Notes under the pieces: model-generated
Seen by the model: the letters and a program-made list of their open reading frames with translations, nothing else
Told to the model about the DNA's origin: nothing
The model's database searches: none
In this document: positions 1 to 12,859 of the stretch, piece after piece
How the letters are laid out: every line of letters begins with the position of its first letter
Position numbering within the stretch: the first letter of the stretch is position 1
NCBI GenBank assembly: GCA_032622095.1
Contig: CP136063.1
Span: forward strand, 216,459,982-216,523,981
Reading direction: 5' to 3'
Source of the DNA: Siphonodentalium dalli
Taxonomy: Eukaryota; Mollusca; Scaphopoda; Gadilida; Siphonodentaliidae
DNA: 64,000 nucleotides
Translations under genes and position numbers: made by a program

Positions 1-1188
1 TTCATTTGTAGGGTTCAACGTTTTAATTTTGACACCAAAACGATGCTACTGCATGACCAGATTATGCTATGCACATAGTTTGCAATCCTAAACTTATATT
101 GCTATATGAGTCAAATTTGATAACTTATTTTGATGTAGATCATGCCACAAAGCTCTACTCTGGCTACGCCCACAAATTCCCATAATATTCTACCAGTTTA
201 AAACCTGGGAACCTTTTTGATTTTCTGCATGACGGGAAATTTATGACATTGAAAAAAAATCAACACATGTAATATATTTCTTTATTAAAAGCTGTCCCTC
301 TGCATGGTTGCCCACTTCCAACAGTTCAGATGCCGCTTGTGGTGTGCACTCATAAGCAAAGTGCCTTTACTTGACTGGCCTCTTGGTACAGGATTGACTC
401 GATTATGGAGACTTTATTCAGCGCCAGAGGGGCTTTGCGCACATTTTGATCATTTGAACAATTTAATTTAAACAAAACTTTAATTAAATTTAAAACAAAC
501 AAATGTTAATTTAAATTATAAATGTTGTTTCTTTTTACATTCAACTCCTCACTCAATTTAACACAATTTTAATTTTTGTTTAAATTATATTTTACTTATT
601 TTTAAATCAAATTTTTTTAAACCTAACGTAGTTATACCACACGAATCACCACACCTAATTTAATTGAAATGGGTCCATGGGTATTGTAGAACAGTTCGGA
701 ACAGACAAACGGACATACAGATAGACAGTTCATATACCCTTTAATATATACAGATATGTACATGTAAATACACCAAATTTTTTCTTTACGGGTGAAGCAT
801 CTTGCAGAAATCTATCACAATGAAAGTGACAAACAGAGCGTGATTCTCGTGTTGAGAGACATGCCCTTTGTTAAATTGTTTAAACACAGAATGAGATCGG
901 ATTAATAGTCAATGAGCGATACTTGTTTCTCAATGAATAAATCCATTGAGCGTGCACGCGGTCACGATAATTTATGACTTGTCAATAACAATTATATCGG
1001 ACTATCTTTTGGTCCGATTGGTATACAGGGTAATTTGCTTGCATAATCATATCACCGAATCGAGTTGTCAATTAGCTGGCAACTGAACGACAAAAACGCC
1101 CCCTTAGACCAGGTTTGGCTGGACCGCCAATGTAGGTTTAAACCAGGTTTAAACTCGGAGGTTTAAACTGGAGATGACGAATCCGGCC
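1..1188 (+). mobile_element. TIR element family E, copy D (partial, right portion)
   Basis: This is the right-hand part of a non-autonomous DNA transposon whose left end lies outside the window. It matches 40078-40350 joined to 43087-43926, and the reverse complement of 35235-36340. It ends with several GGTTTAAACC-type boxes and the terminus GAGATGACGAATCCGGCC at 1171-1188, the inverse of the left terminus seen at 39425. The stretch 268-290 is uninterrupted and serves as the empty site for the Crypton inserted in copy C. No coding capacity is visible. An AT-rich block with TTTAAA-like runs lies at about 460-620. The superfamily is not recognised. Confidence 0.75.
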
Positions 1189-4100
1189 AAATAGTTGCCA
1201 CTTTGATATCTATATAACCAATATAAGTTTGAATTCAAGGAATTATCTTTATATATGTCACACTGTCAATATCAGTCTTAGTAAACTTAGCGTACATTTG
1301 CTCCCAGACTCGCGCACGGTACGTCTAATCGAAATGGCAGTCAATGTCATTTGCTCGAGGTAGAAAAACAACAGAGCGAGAGACGTCATTATCATGGCAA
1401 GCTACTCCCGAAATAGACTAATATATGCACGTCAATCATTTTGGTGCCAAGAAACGAAATTAGGTTTCGAAAGTTGTAAATACTTCCGCAGAATCATGGC
1501 GTAAATTTAGATATCTGTGTCCATAAGAATTAGCGTACATATATAGCATAATGCGATTTATAGAAATACATCCTTCATTGTTCGTAGTATATATATTTGC
1601 AGTAGAACACACTTTAATAGATTATTCTCAAATATTTTCCGCTTTTCTGGTGAAAACAGTTTAAAGCGGAAGAGATTCCTGTTTGGACTACTCATGCGCC
1701 AAGTAATTATGTTATCGATTATCAAAGCCCATAAGCTAAAATTAGATGTTCCACGTGTTTATTTGTATACAAAAACTGGCGCTTTTTAAAGACGCCAGCC
1801 AATCAGGTGGCAGGATTTCCCAGGGCTTCCCCGGTATGTGCAAACGGGAATGAGGGCTTCTTTCGTTCGACGTACGTGCGCGACTAGCAATTGTACTTCG
1901 AAATTGATTTACGACTGTGTCAATATCGGGTTATCCAGGATGATGACGTCAGCTGTTACCGGAGATGACATCAGAGCTGCGACTAGAATAGTCTCTCGAG
2001 CGAAGAATCTCACTCAACCGTCACCCTAGTCAATTCGGCTTACTGGTTTCTGACTCATCCATACAGTCACCATATCGCCGGCGGACTGCTTTCCAGTTGA
2101 ATATCCCAGGTGTTCTCGGGTGGAAAGAAGTATATTTTAGTTCCAAATATATTGCTGTATGCCGGCTTGTTTAAATTTCTCAATCCGTGTATACAGGTAT
2201 GATTTGGTTTCCAATTCTGTCGGGTTTCATTTGCGAAAATGTTAGAACACTATATAATGCAAACTCATAAACACTGCAGAATTAAGAGGGAGGTGAAGTG
2301 GCAACATTTGAAAGGTGAATTCAGTGCTAATGTTTGGAAAAAGATTGATCAAACATTATAAAGCGTATGCGATCATATCATACCTATTTGGAAAGTTTGA
2401 ATACTTATCTAGTGACAACGCGAAGCGGAATTTAGATTTTCATTCTATGTTGGATATTTTTGGACCATTGTTTATCATTGCTTAACATATCTCCATCAAA
2501 TGTCACGTCACGGGGGCTGGTCATGAATATGCAAAATCAGATAAAAAAATCTAATTAATCTATAGCCATGATCAAGTTCAAAATAATATCTATAACTCTA
2601 CCTGTACTTTGCTAATAATAAAAATGACAATTTTGTAACGTAATCCACTTAAAAATGTTTATTTATGAAATATATGACCCAATTTAGGATTACGCAACCA
2701 ATGATAAATACTAATAATAATAAGTACTACCTCTTCTGATATTATATATACTTCTGGATTATTCTTAAACTGGTACGCTTTGTTACATGTGAACTTTCAA
2801 TGGCAATTTAATGTGTCATTGATTTTTCTGTATGTTTGTTCACATCTAGGCCTATCATTAATGGTTGTATTACCTGATACAAATAAATAGTAAATATCCA
2901 TCTCACTTGGAAATGTCTATCCCAGATACAACAATCCGTCCATTTGTCATAAATACCTGTCGTACTCATTCAACTGTCACTCGCATCTGTCTTAGACTTT
3001 GTCTTCGACTTCATATCATGCAAACATATTTCATCTATTGCAGCATTTGTTGTGATCATGTTTGCATGATTCACTTACTTTTATGTATATTTTAAATCAA
3101 GTTTGATTTCATGCAGGCCTTAGAGTCAAAATTGTTAATTATTGCCTCCCTCAACCATTTATTGCGGCTCTCATATTCTTCAAAATAATGGTAGAATGTA
3201 TACTATAAGTTCCCTGCTTCAGGATTAGGAAAGTCATAGGGATTTTCATGATTTTTCTCTCTCAAAAAGTCAGACCTGTTCATATTTGTTCACCTGCTTT
3301 CACCTATTTTTATTCTTATTTTTGTTTAGTTTGTGTTATGAGTGTAACCAGATTCAAGAAAGGTAAGATATATTGAACACATGTGTAGTGACAGGTTATC
3401 ATACCATCACCCCCCTCCCCAATTTTGAACCACAATTCCTGCAGTCCAGTGGGTGTATTACAATCCAGGGATGGTACATAAACGGGATAGTAGTTTTTTG
3501 TCATTTCCAGAAACCCGACTTGATCATTCCTGGTGGTATGATCAGGTGTTTCCCCATTACTGTCAGTGTTATTTTGGTTAAATTTGTCACTCAAAATATT
3601 CACTTCAATTATGTTGCCTTCATAGAAGGATATCAATTATGAACATGTATGTCCATGGAGTGGAATAGTTCAATCACTGAGGATTTGGTGAGTTTTGTGG
3701 ATGTCTATTATGGTGCTATTGTGTTTGGAATGCTGCTGGTGGGAAGATTTCCCCAGCACTATCAGCAGATTCAGCACAACATCGAAAGTAATTTAAAGTC
3801 ATTCAATTTTCGTCATGAAATCAGTTGATATTAAGTTAATGTACTCAGCGGTATGGTTACATAGGTAATACGGATATAAGACTATTTATACAAGTTATTA
3901 ATTGTATTATTTTATAGCTTTATGTTTTTTTTATTTCTAAGAAGTTTTGTAATTTCAATTTCAAGAATTACATGCATTCACATTGAGTATGAATAGCTAG
4001 TTTCTACACCTGATGTAATATTTAATACTTGTGCCAGTTGTGGCCAAACATTAATTGCCGAGTCTGTATGACAAATTTTTTAAATTCAGGATAGAGATTG

Positions 4101-4618
4101 GAAAATGCGGCATGCCCAACTTAAACAAATCAGAAATGTAGTACGGCGCTAGGCCTACGCTTATAGTAGTGGTACCCCTATTTTGGGTAAATTTAAAATC
4201 TGGCAGCTATACCCAAACTTTAAAATACATTATATATATCAGTATTATTTGTTGCTCTTTCGGGTCGCTGAGGCTATTTCAGTTATTATTGCCAGTCTAC
4301 CAGATTAATCTTAATTGAGCGGTATGGATGAAGACACATGATGTAGTGCTTTGTGATATTGATATGTTAATAAACTTAAGAGATATGGAGGATACAAGGT
4401 AAGATTACTGACATTATAACAGCGATTAACCTAAGCATCATGCAGGAAAGCGAACACATGCCCGGTATGCATAACAGAAATATGTGGAAATAGATGGGAA
4501 ATTATATTTCATATGGATTTGGACTTTTGGAGGAAAAACATTGTCAGCTCTCCATTATAAGATACATGACATATACTAATATATATAATAAGTAACTCGT
4601 GCCTTTCTTGTGCATATT
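1189..4618. other. Intergenic, no supported gene
   Basis: I see no gene I can support. Two overlapping open frames on opposite strands cover about 3316-3642. Neither has both a start codon in context and convincing splice sites. A 57-codon ATG frame at 3655-3828 contains a short hydrophobic run but has no recognisable family. The stretch is moderately AT-rich with TATA-like runs near 1200 and 1590. Confidence 0.5.
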
Positions 4619-4925
4619 GGGGAGAAGGGGGCTCAGTCGGTTAAGGGTACAACTCCAAGCTGTCTCGCCCTCCAGTGCTGGCGATGAGGGTTTAAATACA
4701 CATGTTTCCATCGTTGACTTTGCAACTCGAAATCGTTATCTGGTGGAGTTGCCAATTACTCGCCGATGGCATGTGGTTTGCCGCACATGGTTGACGAGTT
4801 TATCAGCCATTGAAATCACTGTTAGATTAGCCGTAAATGTGCGGATTTCCTCCAACACTAAAACTGACAATGTCGTGATATGGCGATCGCTGCTGAAAGC
4901 AAAATTAAACCACAATCAATCAATC
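4619..4925 (+). mobile_element. tRNA-derived SINE
   Basis: The head resembles a tRNA gene. An A-box-like GGCTCAGTCGGTTAAGG lies at about 4630-4646 and a degenerate B box, GAGGGTTTAAATAC, at about 4686-4699. A unique body follows, ending in a short AATC repeat (CAATCAATCAATC) at 4913-4925, a tail style common in molluscan SINEs. It is not a functional tRNA because no acceptor stem or anticodon arm can be folded. The family name is not known to me. Confidence 0.65.
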
Positions 4926-5772
4926 TTGTGCTTATATAATAATAATATTAAATAATGAATGCATATTTTGCTATTTTTATCACAATTCACAGAACATCTA
5001 AAAATGTACCTCTGACAGGACACGAAGGGAAGAAAAGGAAATATAACTATGCGCTCTGCTGCAAACTGCCTCAACAGATCAAATAAGGAACTTAAGATAT
5101 CATTGTTCCGTTTTCCTACAGAACAGGTTAGTTTACTAAACAAGTACTGAACATTATTTGTATTTAGCCTTATAGTTAATTTAAGTTTATATCACTCATT
5201 CTAACTTTGTTTCTTATAATCAATTTCAGACATTTAAAAAAATAATGTATTCAGTTTCTTTTAAGTCGCTTGACAATGCAACTATAGATATCGGTTATCA
5301 GATCACACATTACATAACCTGTGTGATCGACTGTATGGTGTTCATACTAGTACTCTGATGAAATTTAATACAGGAAATGAATAAATCCCTTTCGTATAAT
5401 TTCATCTTCGCATACTAGACAACATTGATACTGGAGACGACAAAGATATTAAAACAATTTAAGACTATTAGACATTTTTGTAAACACGTCTCCATGACTG
5501 ATACATGGAATTCACCGCAACAAATCCGATCAGTTTTCAAGGACTTATGGCCCTTTTTGAATTTAAATTTTTTTTTTTTTAGATTGAACTCCTTGCTCAT
5601 ATTGTTAAATGTGACTGACCCGTCAAACAAGAACCAGATCTGGTGTCACACTTTCCAATTGACCCTCCAACACATTCTACTCTCCCCAACCTCCCCACCC
5701 CTAACATATCTCCTACCCACAACAAATGATTGTCAAAGTTATACTGTATATCTTGCTTTGAGAAAAATACGC

Positions 5773-6097
5773 ACAGTTAATTACGTAACCACACGATAAG
5801 TCAGATCTGAACTATGCCAGTAAACAAATTCCACAGATCATACATACTATTATTTAGTTCCAGTAGTGTTGTTTTAACCACCTATATCATAATGAAAATA
5901 TGCTGTAGATCCTTGGATGCTTGGACTTACATTAGTTGAACTAGGGTCGGATAATGAGTAAAAGTTGTTAAATCTCCTCTATCCGACCCTAGTTAAAACA
6001 ACACCACTGGAACTAAATAATAGCACCCATGTTCTGTGGAATTTGGTTACTGAACTAATGCAGATATGACTTATCGTGTGGTTATGTAATTAACTGT
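5773..6097. mobile_element. Palindromic MITE
   Basis: Two arms of more than 100 nt fold back on each other. The outer terminus ACAGTTAATTACGTAACC (5773) reappears inverted at about 6080-6097 with one difference. Inner matches continue through TAGTTCCAGTAGTGTTGTTTT and its complement. A second small hairpin (CTAGGGTCGGATA and its complement) lies at 5941-5992. It is non-coding and inserted within the P-element relic. Confidence 0.7.
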
Positions 6098-6312
6098 TGG
6101 TATTTGACAGGCTCTATAGTTTGAATGTTATATCAGCCCGCATCTTTTGACCCACAAATTCCTATAATTTGTGTTATGTACATGTGTCTATATTACTTTA
6201 CTACATAATATACTCTATAATTCAACATAGAAACCCTATATTATGATTCCGAACAATTTACTATCGCCAAAAGTATTTCCGTGATGATATGACTGGACAA
6301 AGTAAAATGTTA

Positions 6313-6488
6313 TTAACCCTTTGAGTGCCAGGGGCCGATCTCATCGGCCCTAAACATACAAAATAAGTCTGTTAAAGAATATAAGAATAAATTATTAAAA
6401 TTGTAAAAAATTGTAAAACAAAAACAGAATGCATTGGCACAGGGTATATGGGTTGATACAAAAATCGACCTGGCACTCAAAGGGTTAA
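6313..6488. mobile_element. piggyBac-like MITE, TTAA flanked
   Basis: The element starts with TTAACCCTTTGAGTGCCAGG at 6313-6332 and ends with the exact complement at 6469-6488. The TTAA at each end is the target duplication typical of piggyBac-type transposition, and the CCCTTT terminus fits that superfamily. It is about 176 bp long, has no coding capacity, and sits inside the P-element relic. Confidence 0.75.
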
Positions 6489-8454
6489 ACATGTTATTGC
6501 ATACCTGTATTGTAGCAGATGTTTGTAAATGTGCCTATTTGTGATTTGCTTTCCGCTTTAAGTTTTGAGCTACATATATATGAGAGTGGGTTCAAAATTC
6601 CCGCTTACCTAATCTCAGCTAAAATGGTAGATGATTTTTACAAAAATTGTCGTATCTTCTCTCAAATGTTCGCAAAAGATCGGGAAAGAAACATGTTGAA
6701 AACGATATTGTTCTTACTATATTTTATATCCAAACCCACCCGCACCTTTCAATGTCAAACGTAAATTAACAACCTGTCATCAGTTACATGAATTACAAGG
6801 AGAATTATAAGGCTTTGGTTTACATGGTGAGAGTCCTAACTGTGAAATGGAAACAGCCAATTGGTTACTTCCTGTCATCAAATGCAGCCTCCATGGTTGT
6901 GTTAAAGGAGCTTATTGAGGAGAGTATAACTTTAATTGAGAGTGCTGGAGGCATCATTAAAGCTGTACTTTTTGACCAGGGAAATTACAATTAGCTCATT
7001 GTTAGGTTTACTTAAAATGACTGCTGAAATGCCATATATTAAGAGAGGTCAGGACAAAATATTCTGTTTCTTTAATCCACCACAGTTAATAAGTCCACAA
7101 GGAACAATTTCAAGAAATACTACTTTAACTCTGATCAGAAAATAGAAAAATGGTTTCACATTGAACAAATGTTGCCACTCATGTTTGGAGTCATTCTGTG
7201 ACGGTTGCTATTGCCACGAATAACTCATATATTAGTCTTGGTGCTCTCCCAGTGGAAGCCTTTCACAGCAGAATTTATTTTACGATTTGACCAGCTTTTG
7301 ATTGTTTTAATTCAGCAATGATAAAGAACCGACTCAAACCATACAACGCAGCTATTAGTCCATGTCAATTTTCTAAATGAATGTACCAACTATCTATCAA
7401 AATTATGTCCTCTCGGGATCAACAAAGACAAACTCCATTTCATCAAAGGCTGGAATATTTCAATATCAGCTTGAACCCCTGGGATGACCTACCACAGAAC
7501 TTTCATTTAAAGCTTGTTGACAAACAGACTAAACCAGGATTGTTTGAAAAATATGTTTGGTGTCATTCAACAATCCGGTGTGTCGAGATAATCCTGACAG
7601 TGAAGAGTTTGCAGTTGACAACAAACATACCTTGGTAAATCTCTGTCGACGCAAACCGAAGGGAAGTAACTGCCAGGAAGATACCGATATCATTCTGTTT
7701 ACCCTGAAGAGAATCAACACACATGCAGCAACATCACAAGCAGATCATTACCAGTATACTCGTATCAAATCATCTAAAGTTTCACTTTCCACAATACAGC
7801 TAAATGCTCATTGCATTCGAGTTCATGATGTAACTTCGGGTGTATCTGAAAGGAATATTTCTGGATATATCATAAAAAGATTGCTGAGTTTCCACAAACA
7901 ATGTGACGAGTTTCAACTGAGCAACATCGAGAATTCTAACTTGTCTGATGAACAAATCCTGATCTATTGGACATCCTCACGTAATAAGAATGATGATTTT
8001 GGTGGATTGCGTGTCCCATCAGATTCCTTCTTCCGTAAAGTATAATGCTTTTAGAACATATTCAAGAAAGAGTTCGTTGATGTGGCATATGAGGCTGGCA
8101 TTAAGAATAAACTTTGTTGCCGAATATTAGATGTCTTTCAAAGTGATGACTGATGTATGGTGGCTACGGAGATTGTCATTAACTTATTCACAAATGTGAG
8201 GATCCACAACAACCTGAGATTTCAAAATTATGAGTTATAGAACGCTTCCGCGAAAAAAAGCCTGTTCGGAGAGTACGAAAACTCCTCAATGTTATGAGTT
8301 TGTAACTATTGTATAAACACTGCCTGGAAATCATAAATTGGGAGGTGTGATACCGTTCAATGCCCTGGAAATTATAAATAGAACATAGGAATATTTTTGG
8401 CTGCATCGATCGTTGGTGCAAATGTATGTTAGTATGGTTATCCAGGCTGAAGTG

Positions 8455-8956
8455 TTAAAGGTACGGTTGGCCTTGGCGGTGGGTATCCTGTGAAAATATT
8501 TCCACCCGTCAAAAACCGCCACAAACAGAAAGAACAACAAAATGTAGACAGACTTTGTCCGTATACAAATAAGAAATATCGCATAAACAGTATGTTATTG
8601 TCATATTTTTGACCATTGTTATGTAAACAAAAGCATAAAAAGTAACTTTTCTGGTGTTTGTTTATATTATGATGGTAAACATAAAGAGCGTTCTTTGTGG
8701 GTGAATTCCTGATATGGAACGAATAAAGAGCGTTTATGCCATTTGTGTGTGATTAGCAAGCAGCATTGTGTTGTCTTCTGTAACACAATCAGGCTCTTGC
8801 TTAGGTCAAATATAGTAAATCTTTATGATACCATGCTGTTTACGCGATGGTCGTGGTATATATGAACGAAACTGTATGCGTTTTAATGTTTTTCTGTTTA
8901 CGGTGATTGGAACAAATATGAATATTTTCGACAACTAAGGCCTCACGTGCCTTTAA
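8455..8956 (-). mobile_element. 500-bp TTAA element, copy 1
   Basis: This is one of seven copies in the window. One end reads TTAAAGGTACGGTTGGCC and the other CCTCACGTGCCTTTAA, so short inverted repeats (TTAAAGGYACG) are bounded by TTAA. The interior is non-coding and includes the recognisable phrases GAGCGTTCTTTG and TTTATGCCATTTGTGTG. I infer a piggyBac-type non-autonomous element from the TTAA target. Strand is set so that the CACGTGAGG end is the left end. Confidence 0.8.
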
Positions 8957-10999
8957 CTCTCACCAAAAGAGTGCTGAAGGGTTCACCGGTTTTTAAATAT
9001 TGTTCTAAATGATGTTTGGTTTCGAGGCTGCCATGATTTATGTTATTATTGTCTACATTCAAATGAACATTAAGATGAACTGAAAACAAACTTGGCAAGC
9101 ACCAGACTGTCAGCAACACTGTTGAAGTTAACTACGTTAGTGTCGATAACAACTCCTGTGTACCCTTCATCACATTTTCAAAACCAGTGTAACCTTCACA
9201 ACTTCAATCTATTCAGTGCCGACAGCTGTATGGTTAATTTTGAAATTAAAAACGTCAAAGTGAAACATGTTTTTCATTTTGAATTAAAAATTATCTTATT
9301 ATCGGTTCTAACATCAGGCATATTCCACAAGCAAACTGGGATATATCATGTTTTTCATTTTGAATTGAAAATTATCTTATTATCGGTTCTAAAATCAGGC
9401 ATATTCCACAAGCAAACTGGGATATATCTTGTCTTAAATTGAAAGTTTTAAAATAGGGTTACGGCAACCTGATCTCAGTGATATAGTAAATTATGACTTT
9501 GAATCATTGGTGCTAATGTTTGTTCAAAAGAGGTGTAGTTTCCATCTGTTGATTAGAAACCACGTAAATCTCGATAGTAAAAGGATAATAGAAGGGTCAT
9601 GTGAAATTATCTTTGGTTTGATGTCGGTATTGAATGTGCCCGTACCTGTATTCATACCTGTATCTAAGAGTTTGTCATTCATCTGGTAACATAAAACTAC
9701 AAGTAATCAATATGTCTCGTTCAGTGAGCATAGCTTATTAATATTTTATCATGAGTAAGAATGAAAGTATCAGCTGAAGCAGGCTGACTTTAATCACATC
9801 CTGGTGCATCATCTTTATTTTTACTCATTTACAGACATAATTCTCATTCAAACTGTCTCTGAACTCGTAAAGTAAAACAATACTATATTGACAGATCATT
9901 TCGATGGATATGTATGATGGCTGTGTGATAACTTAGTAATATATTTTTTATATTTATATATATGCTGAATCGTGTAAGTGTATGGTACATGCACAGTTGA
10001 GTTGAAAGAAATCGAAAGTAAGATACGAGTCTGGTAAGTACAGTATAGTCTTACACATTCTCCTTTAATTGCTTTATTTGTGGAAATAACAAGTCTGACA
10101 CCGCTACCCATGTAAGATCATTTGCCATGTCCATGATAATATATTGTAATGTGTGCGGTCATCATCCAAAATTCCGACTGGCTTGCCCGTTTTTTTTATC
10201 TCGAAAATAGGGAACCTGTATGTACATTTTAATACACAATCCCGACAATAAAATTACGGTTTTTAAATTTAATGATTTTGTTAGTGTCTTCCATTATCAA
10301 CTGTGAAGTAATTATATATTTGTATCAAGTTTGTGTACAGTGAGATCAATTTGTTCAACGCCGATCTCGAAACATTGTGCTTTTAGTGGTTTTGCCAATG
10401 ACGGCCAACTCGTTCAATGACTACTCCCTTATGACATAACATGGCTCGTTACGTCATGTTCATATCTGGTCTATTTCTGTACTCCCTATACAATCGTAGG
10501 AACATGCCCTTATTCTGAACTGCACTGGCCATACGTTTCTGCACTGATGTGGTGAAAATAAAAGTTGAGAAATTTTCAATTTCAACCAATTGACACGCCA
10601 TTGTTAGGTGAAAGGGTTAAGTTTGGGAGCAACGACGTGCGAAGTGACGTAATCGTAAACAAAGCGTCTCTTCAAGTTCAAATCGTACGTGTCTCGTCTG
10701 AATTTGAATTAAGCTCGGACGGGTTTTACTTTGTGGTGGGAGAACTATTCGGATCTTAATTACATGCATGCATATATTGCTTTGTTTACACGTGATGACA
10801 GACTCGAATAGACCACCTAGTCAAAGCATATTTGATTTTATTGGGTCTTAACATACATTAATGGTTAATCACTTTGTGAAATGTTGAGCTGCAAATTTCA
10901 GAGTTTCAACTTTCAAGAATGAGTGACTATGTGTAAGCATATGCATGGCAATACGCACTATGACATTGAGTGACCGACAGCACTGGTTTCGTGAAAGTG
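8957..10999. other. Intergenic with one short tandem repeat
   Basis: No gene is supported. A frame at 10565-10759 and one at 9896-10111 have no recognisable features. The only clear structure is the 81-bp tandem repeat at 9266-9429. Confidence 0.5.
9266..9429. repeat. Tandem repeat, period 81 bp, two copies
   Basis: The unit beginning CATGTTTTTCATTTTGAATT occurs at 9266 and again at 9347 with two or three substitutions, followed by a decayed third start near 9427. It creates an internally repeated open frame that I do not regard as a gene. Confidence 0.85.
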
Positions 11000-11855
11000 C
11001 AGCCTGTTCTCCCGAAATCCCGCACATTATCTGTTTATAATAGAACTAGTTTTCGGTAGATAATCGGCTTAGAATCGCCTCATTTTGTGTAGCTAAGTGC
11101 TGAAAATCAGTGTTTTAGTCACATTATTGACTCATAATGATGCGAGTCAAAGCAGATTATGTGCGAACAATGACACAAATAAGCAAAATCACGACTTTTC
11201 AGGTGTACGCTCTTTAACATTTACGCCCCGTAAAACGGTAAAAACGGCTATGAATTCTTTATCTGCCTATTTAAAGGCACGTGAGGCCTTAGTTGTCGAA
11301 AATATTCATATTTGTTCCAATCACCGTAAACAGAAAAACATTAAAACGCATACAGTTTCGTTCATATATACCATGACCATCGTGTAAACAGCATGTTATC
11401 ATAAAGATTTACTATATTTTACCTAAGCAAGAGCCTGATTGTATTACAGAAGACAGCACAATGCTGCTGGCTAATCACACACAAATGGCATAAACGCTCT
11501 TTATTCGTTCCATATCAGGAATTCACCCACAAAGAACGCTCTTTATGTTTACCATCATAATATAAACAAACACCAGAAAAGTAACTTTTTATGCTTTTGT
11601 TTACATAACAATGGTAAAATATATGACAATAACATACTGTTTATGCGATATTTCTTATTTGTATACGGACAAAGTCTGTCTACATTTTGTTGATCTTTCT
11701 GTTTGTGGCGGTTTTTGATGGGTGGAAAATTTTTCACAGGATACCCACTGCCAAGGCCAACCGTGTCTTTAAGAATCAAATAATCACATTATGTACATAT
11801 TTCCTATTATAGGTCGATTATGTGCGTATTTGTGCGAGGATATGTTGGACAGTGT
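11000..11855 (+). mobile_element. Repeat family 2, copy split by a TTAA element
   Basis: The sequence from AGCCTGTTCTCC (11001) to about 11271, and again from 11773 to about 11855 (ending TAGGTCGATTATGTGCG), matches the reverse complement of 27220-27560 and 27890-28205. In those copies the two parts are continuous. The family is rich in ATAATC/GATTAT words such as CACATTATCT and GTCGATTATGTGC, and is non-coding. Its superfamily is not known to me. Confidence 0.65.
11272..11772 (+). mobile_element. 500-bp TTAA element, copy 2
   Basis: It starts TTAAAGGCACGTGAGGCC and ends CCAACCGTGTCTTTAA, with TTAA at both edges. It interrupts a family 2 repeat, whose uninterrupted relatives at 27.3 and 27.9 kb show the empty site. 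This supports TTAA as a true target duplication. Confidence 0.85.
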
Positions 11856-12360
11856 TGATATTTCGGTTCCATTTTTCTCACTTGACTCTTGAGCCAGTAT
11901 TCAGTAATGACTGGATACTGAATTAATTATTCAAGTTTATTTATTATGGTATGTATTTACTATTTACCTTATCAGGAAGTTATATTTATAATATATTATG
12001 GGTGTTTCATAAAACTATTGTGAATTTGTGTCTGTCAAGTAATTCATGTTAAATCTTGTCTCGATAAATAACTTAATTTATAAAGCCACTGAATGATTGA
12101 TTATTTCACCACCAGTGCCAATCATTCAATGTTTTTTTTTTGGAAATTGTGAATTACAAATAACAAAAATTGTTCCAAACGTATTGCTATTGCCCTTATT
12201 CCCCAACCATCATGTGCATATATATTATGATAGGCTATTAGTAGTACACACCACAATGTGCTAACATATTTAGTTACAAGACCATGTTATTACTATTTGA
12301 TGTGTACTGTACACCAGTCATCTATTATTAAAAAAAAACTGATTAATATAATGTGTTGCA
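11856..12360. other. Intergenic, nothing recognised
   Basis: AT-rich sequence without a supported gene, repeat or structured element. Confidence 0.5.
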
Positions 12361-12859
12361 TTAAAGGCACGTGAGGCCTTAGTTGTCGAAAATATTCATA
12401 TTTGTTCCAATCACCGTAAACAGAAAAACATTAAAACGCATACAGTTTCGTTCATATATACCATGACCATCGCGTAAACATCATGTTATCATAAAGACCT
12501 ACTATATTTTACCTAAGCAAGAGCCTGGTTGTGTTACAGAAGACGGCACAATGCTACTGGCAAATCACACATAAATGGCATAAATGCTCTTTATTAGTTC
12601 CATATCAGGAATTCACCAGCAAAGAACGCTCTTTATGTTTACCATCATAATATAAACAAACACCAGAAAAGTAACTTTTTATGCTTTTGTTTACATAACA
12701 ATTGTCAAATATATGATAACATACTGTTTATGCGATATTTCTAATTTGTATACGGACAAAGTCTGTCTACATTTTGATGTTCTTTCTGTTTGTGGTGGTT
12801 TTTGACGGGTGGAAATATTTTCACAGGATACCCACCGCCAAGGCCAACCGTATCTTTAA
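12361..12859 (+). mobile_element. 500-bp TTAA element, copy 3
   Basis: Same family and orientation as copy 2. It is bounded by TTAA at 12361-12364 and 12856-12859, full length, with scattered substitutions relative to copy 2. Confidence 0.85.

Larger units (their letters stand above)
5048..8310 (+). pseudogene. P-element-type (THAP) transposase relic
   Basis: Scattered fragments in one order match the P-element/THAP9 transposase family. At 5048-5127 lies a THAP-like N-terminus (ANCLNRSNK, then ISLFRFP) ending at a splice-donor-like CAG|GTTAGT; an arginine stands where the first THAP cysteine is expected. At 6519-6764, 6788-6994 and 6936-7145 lie parts of the RNase H-like core, including KWKQPIGYF and FDQGNYN, typical of P transposases. 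The C-terminal part runs at 7557-8045, with further homologous-looking codons (NVRIHNNLRFQNYEL) near 8190-8240. Frameshifts and stops separate the pieces, and two MITEs (5773-6097, 6313-6488) have landed inside. No enzyme can be made. The family call is from motif memory. Confidence 0.75.

Noticed and set aside
3316-3642. Overlapping frames of 106 and 89 codons on opposite strands
   Set aside because: The minus frame has no ATG and no matching splice sites, and the plus frame is its shadow. No family was recognised.
3655-3828. 57-codon ATG frame with a hydrophobic stretch
   Set aside because: It looks somewhat protein-like, but there is no recognisable domain, no upstream promoter and no convincing splice site.
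4619-4700. tRNA gene
   Set aside because: A and B box-like words are present, but no cloverleaf can be folded and the sequence continues into a SINE body with an AATC tail.
9092-9442. 116-codon frame with an internal repeat
   Set aside because: The repeat is the 81-bp tandem duplication (a multiple of three), which keeps the frame open. There is no other coding evidence.
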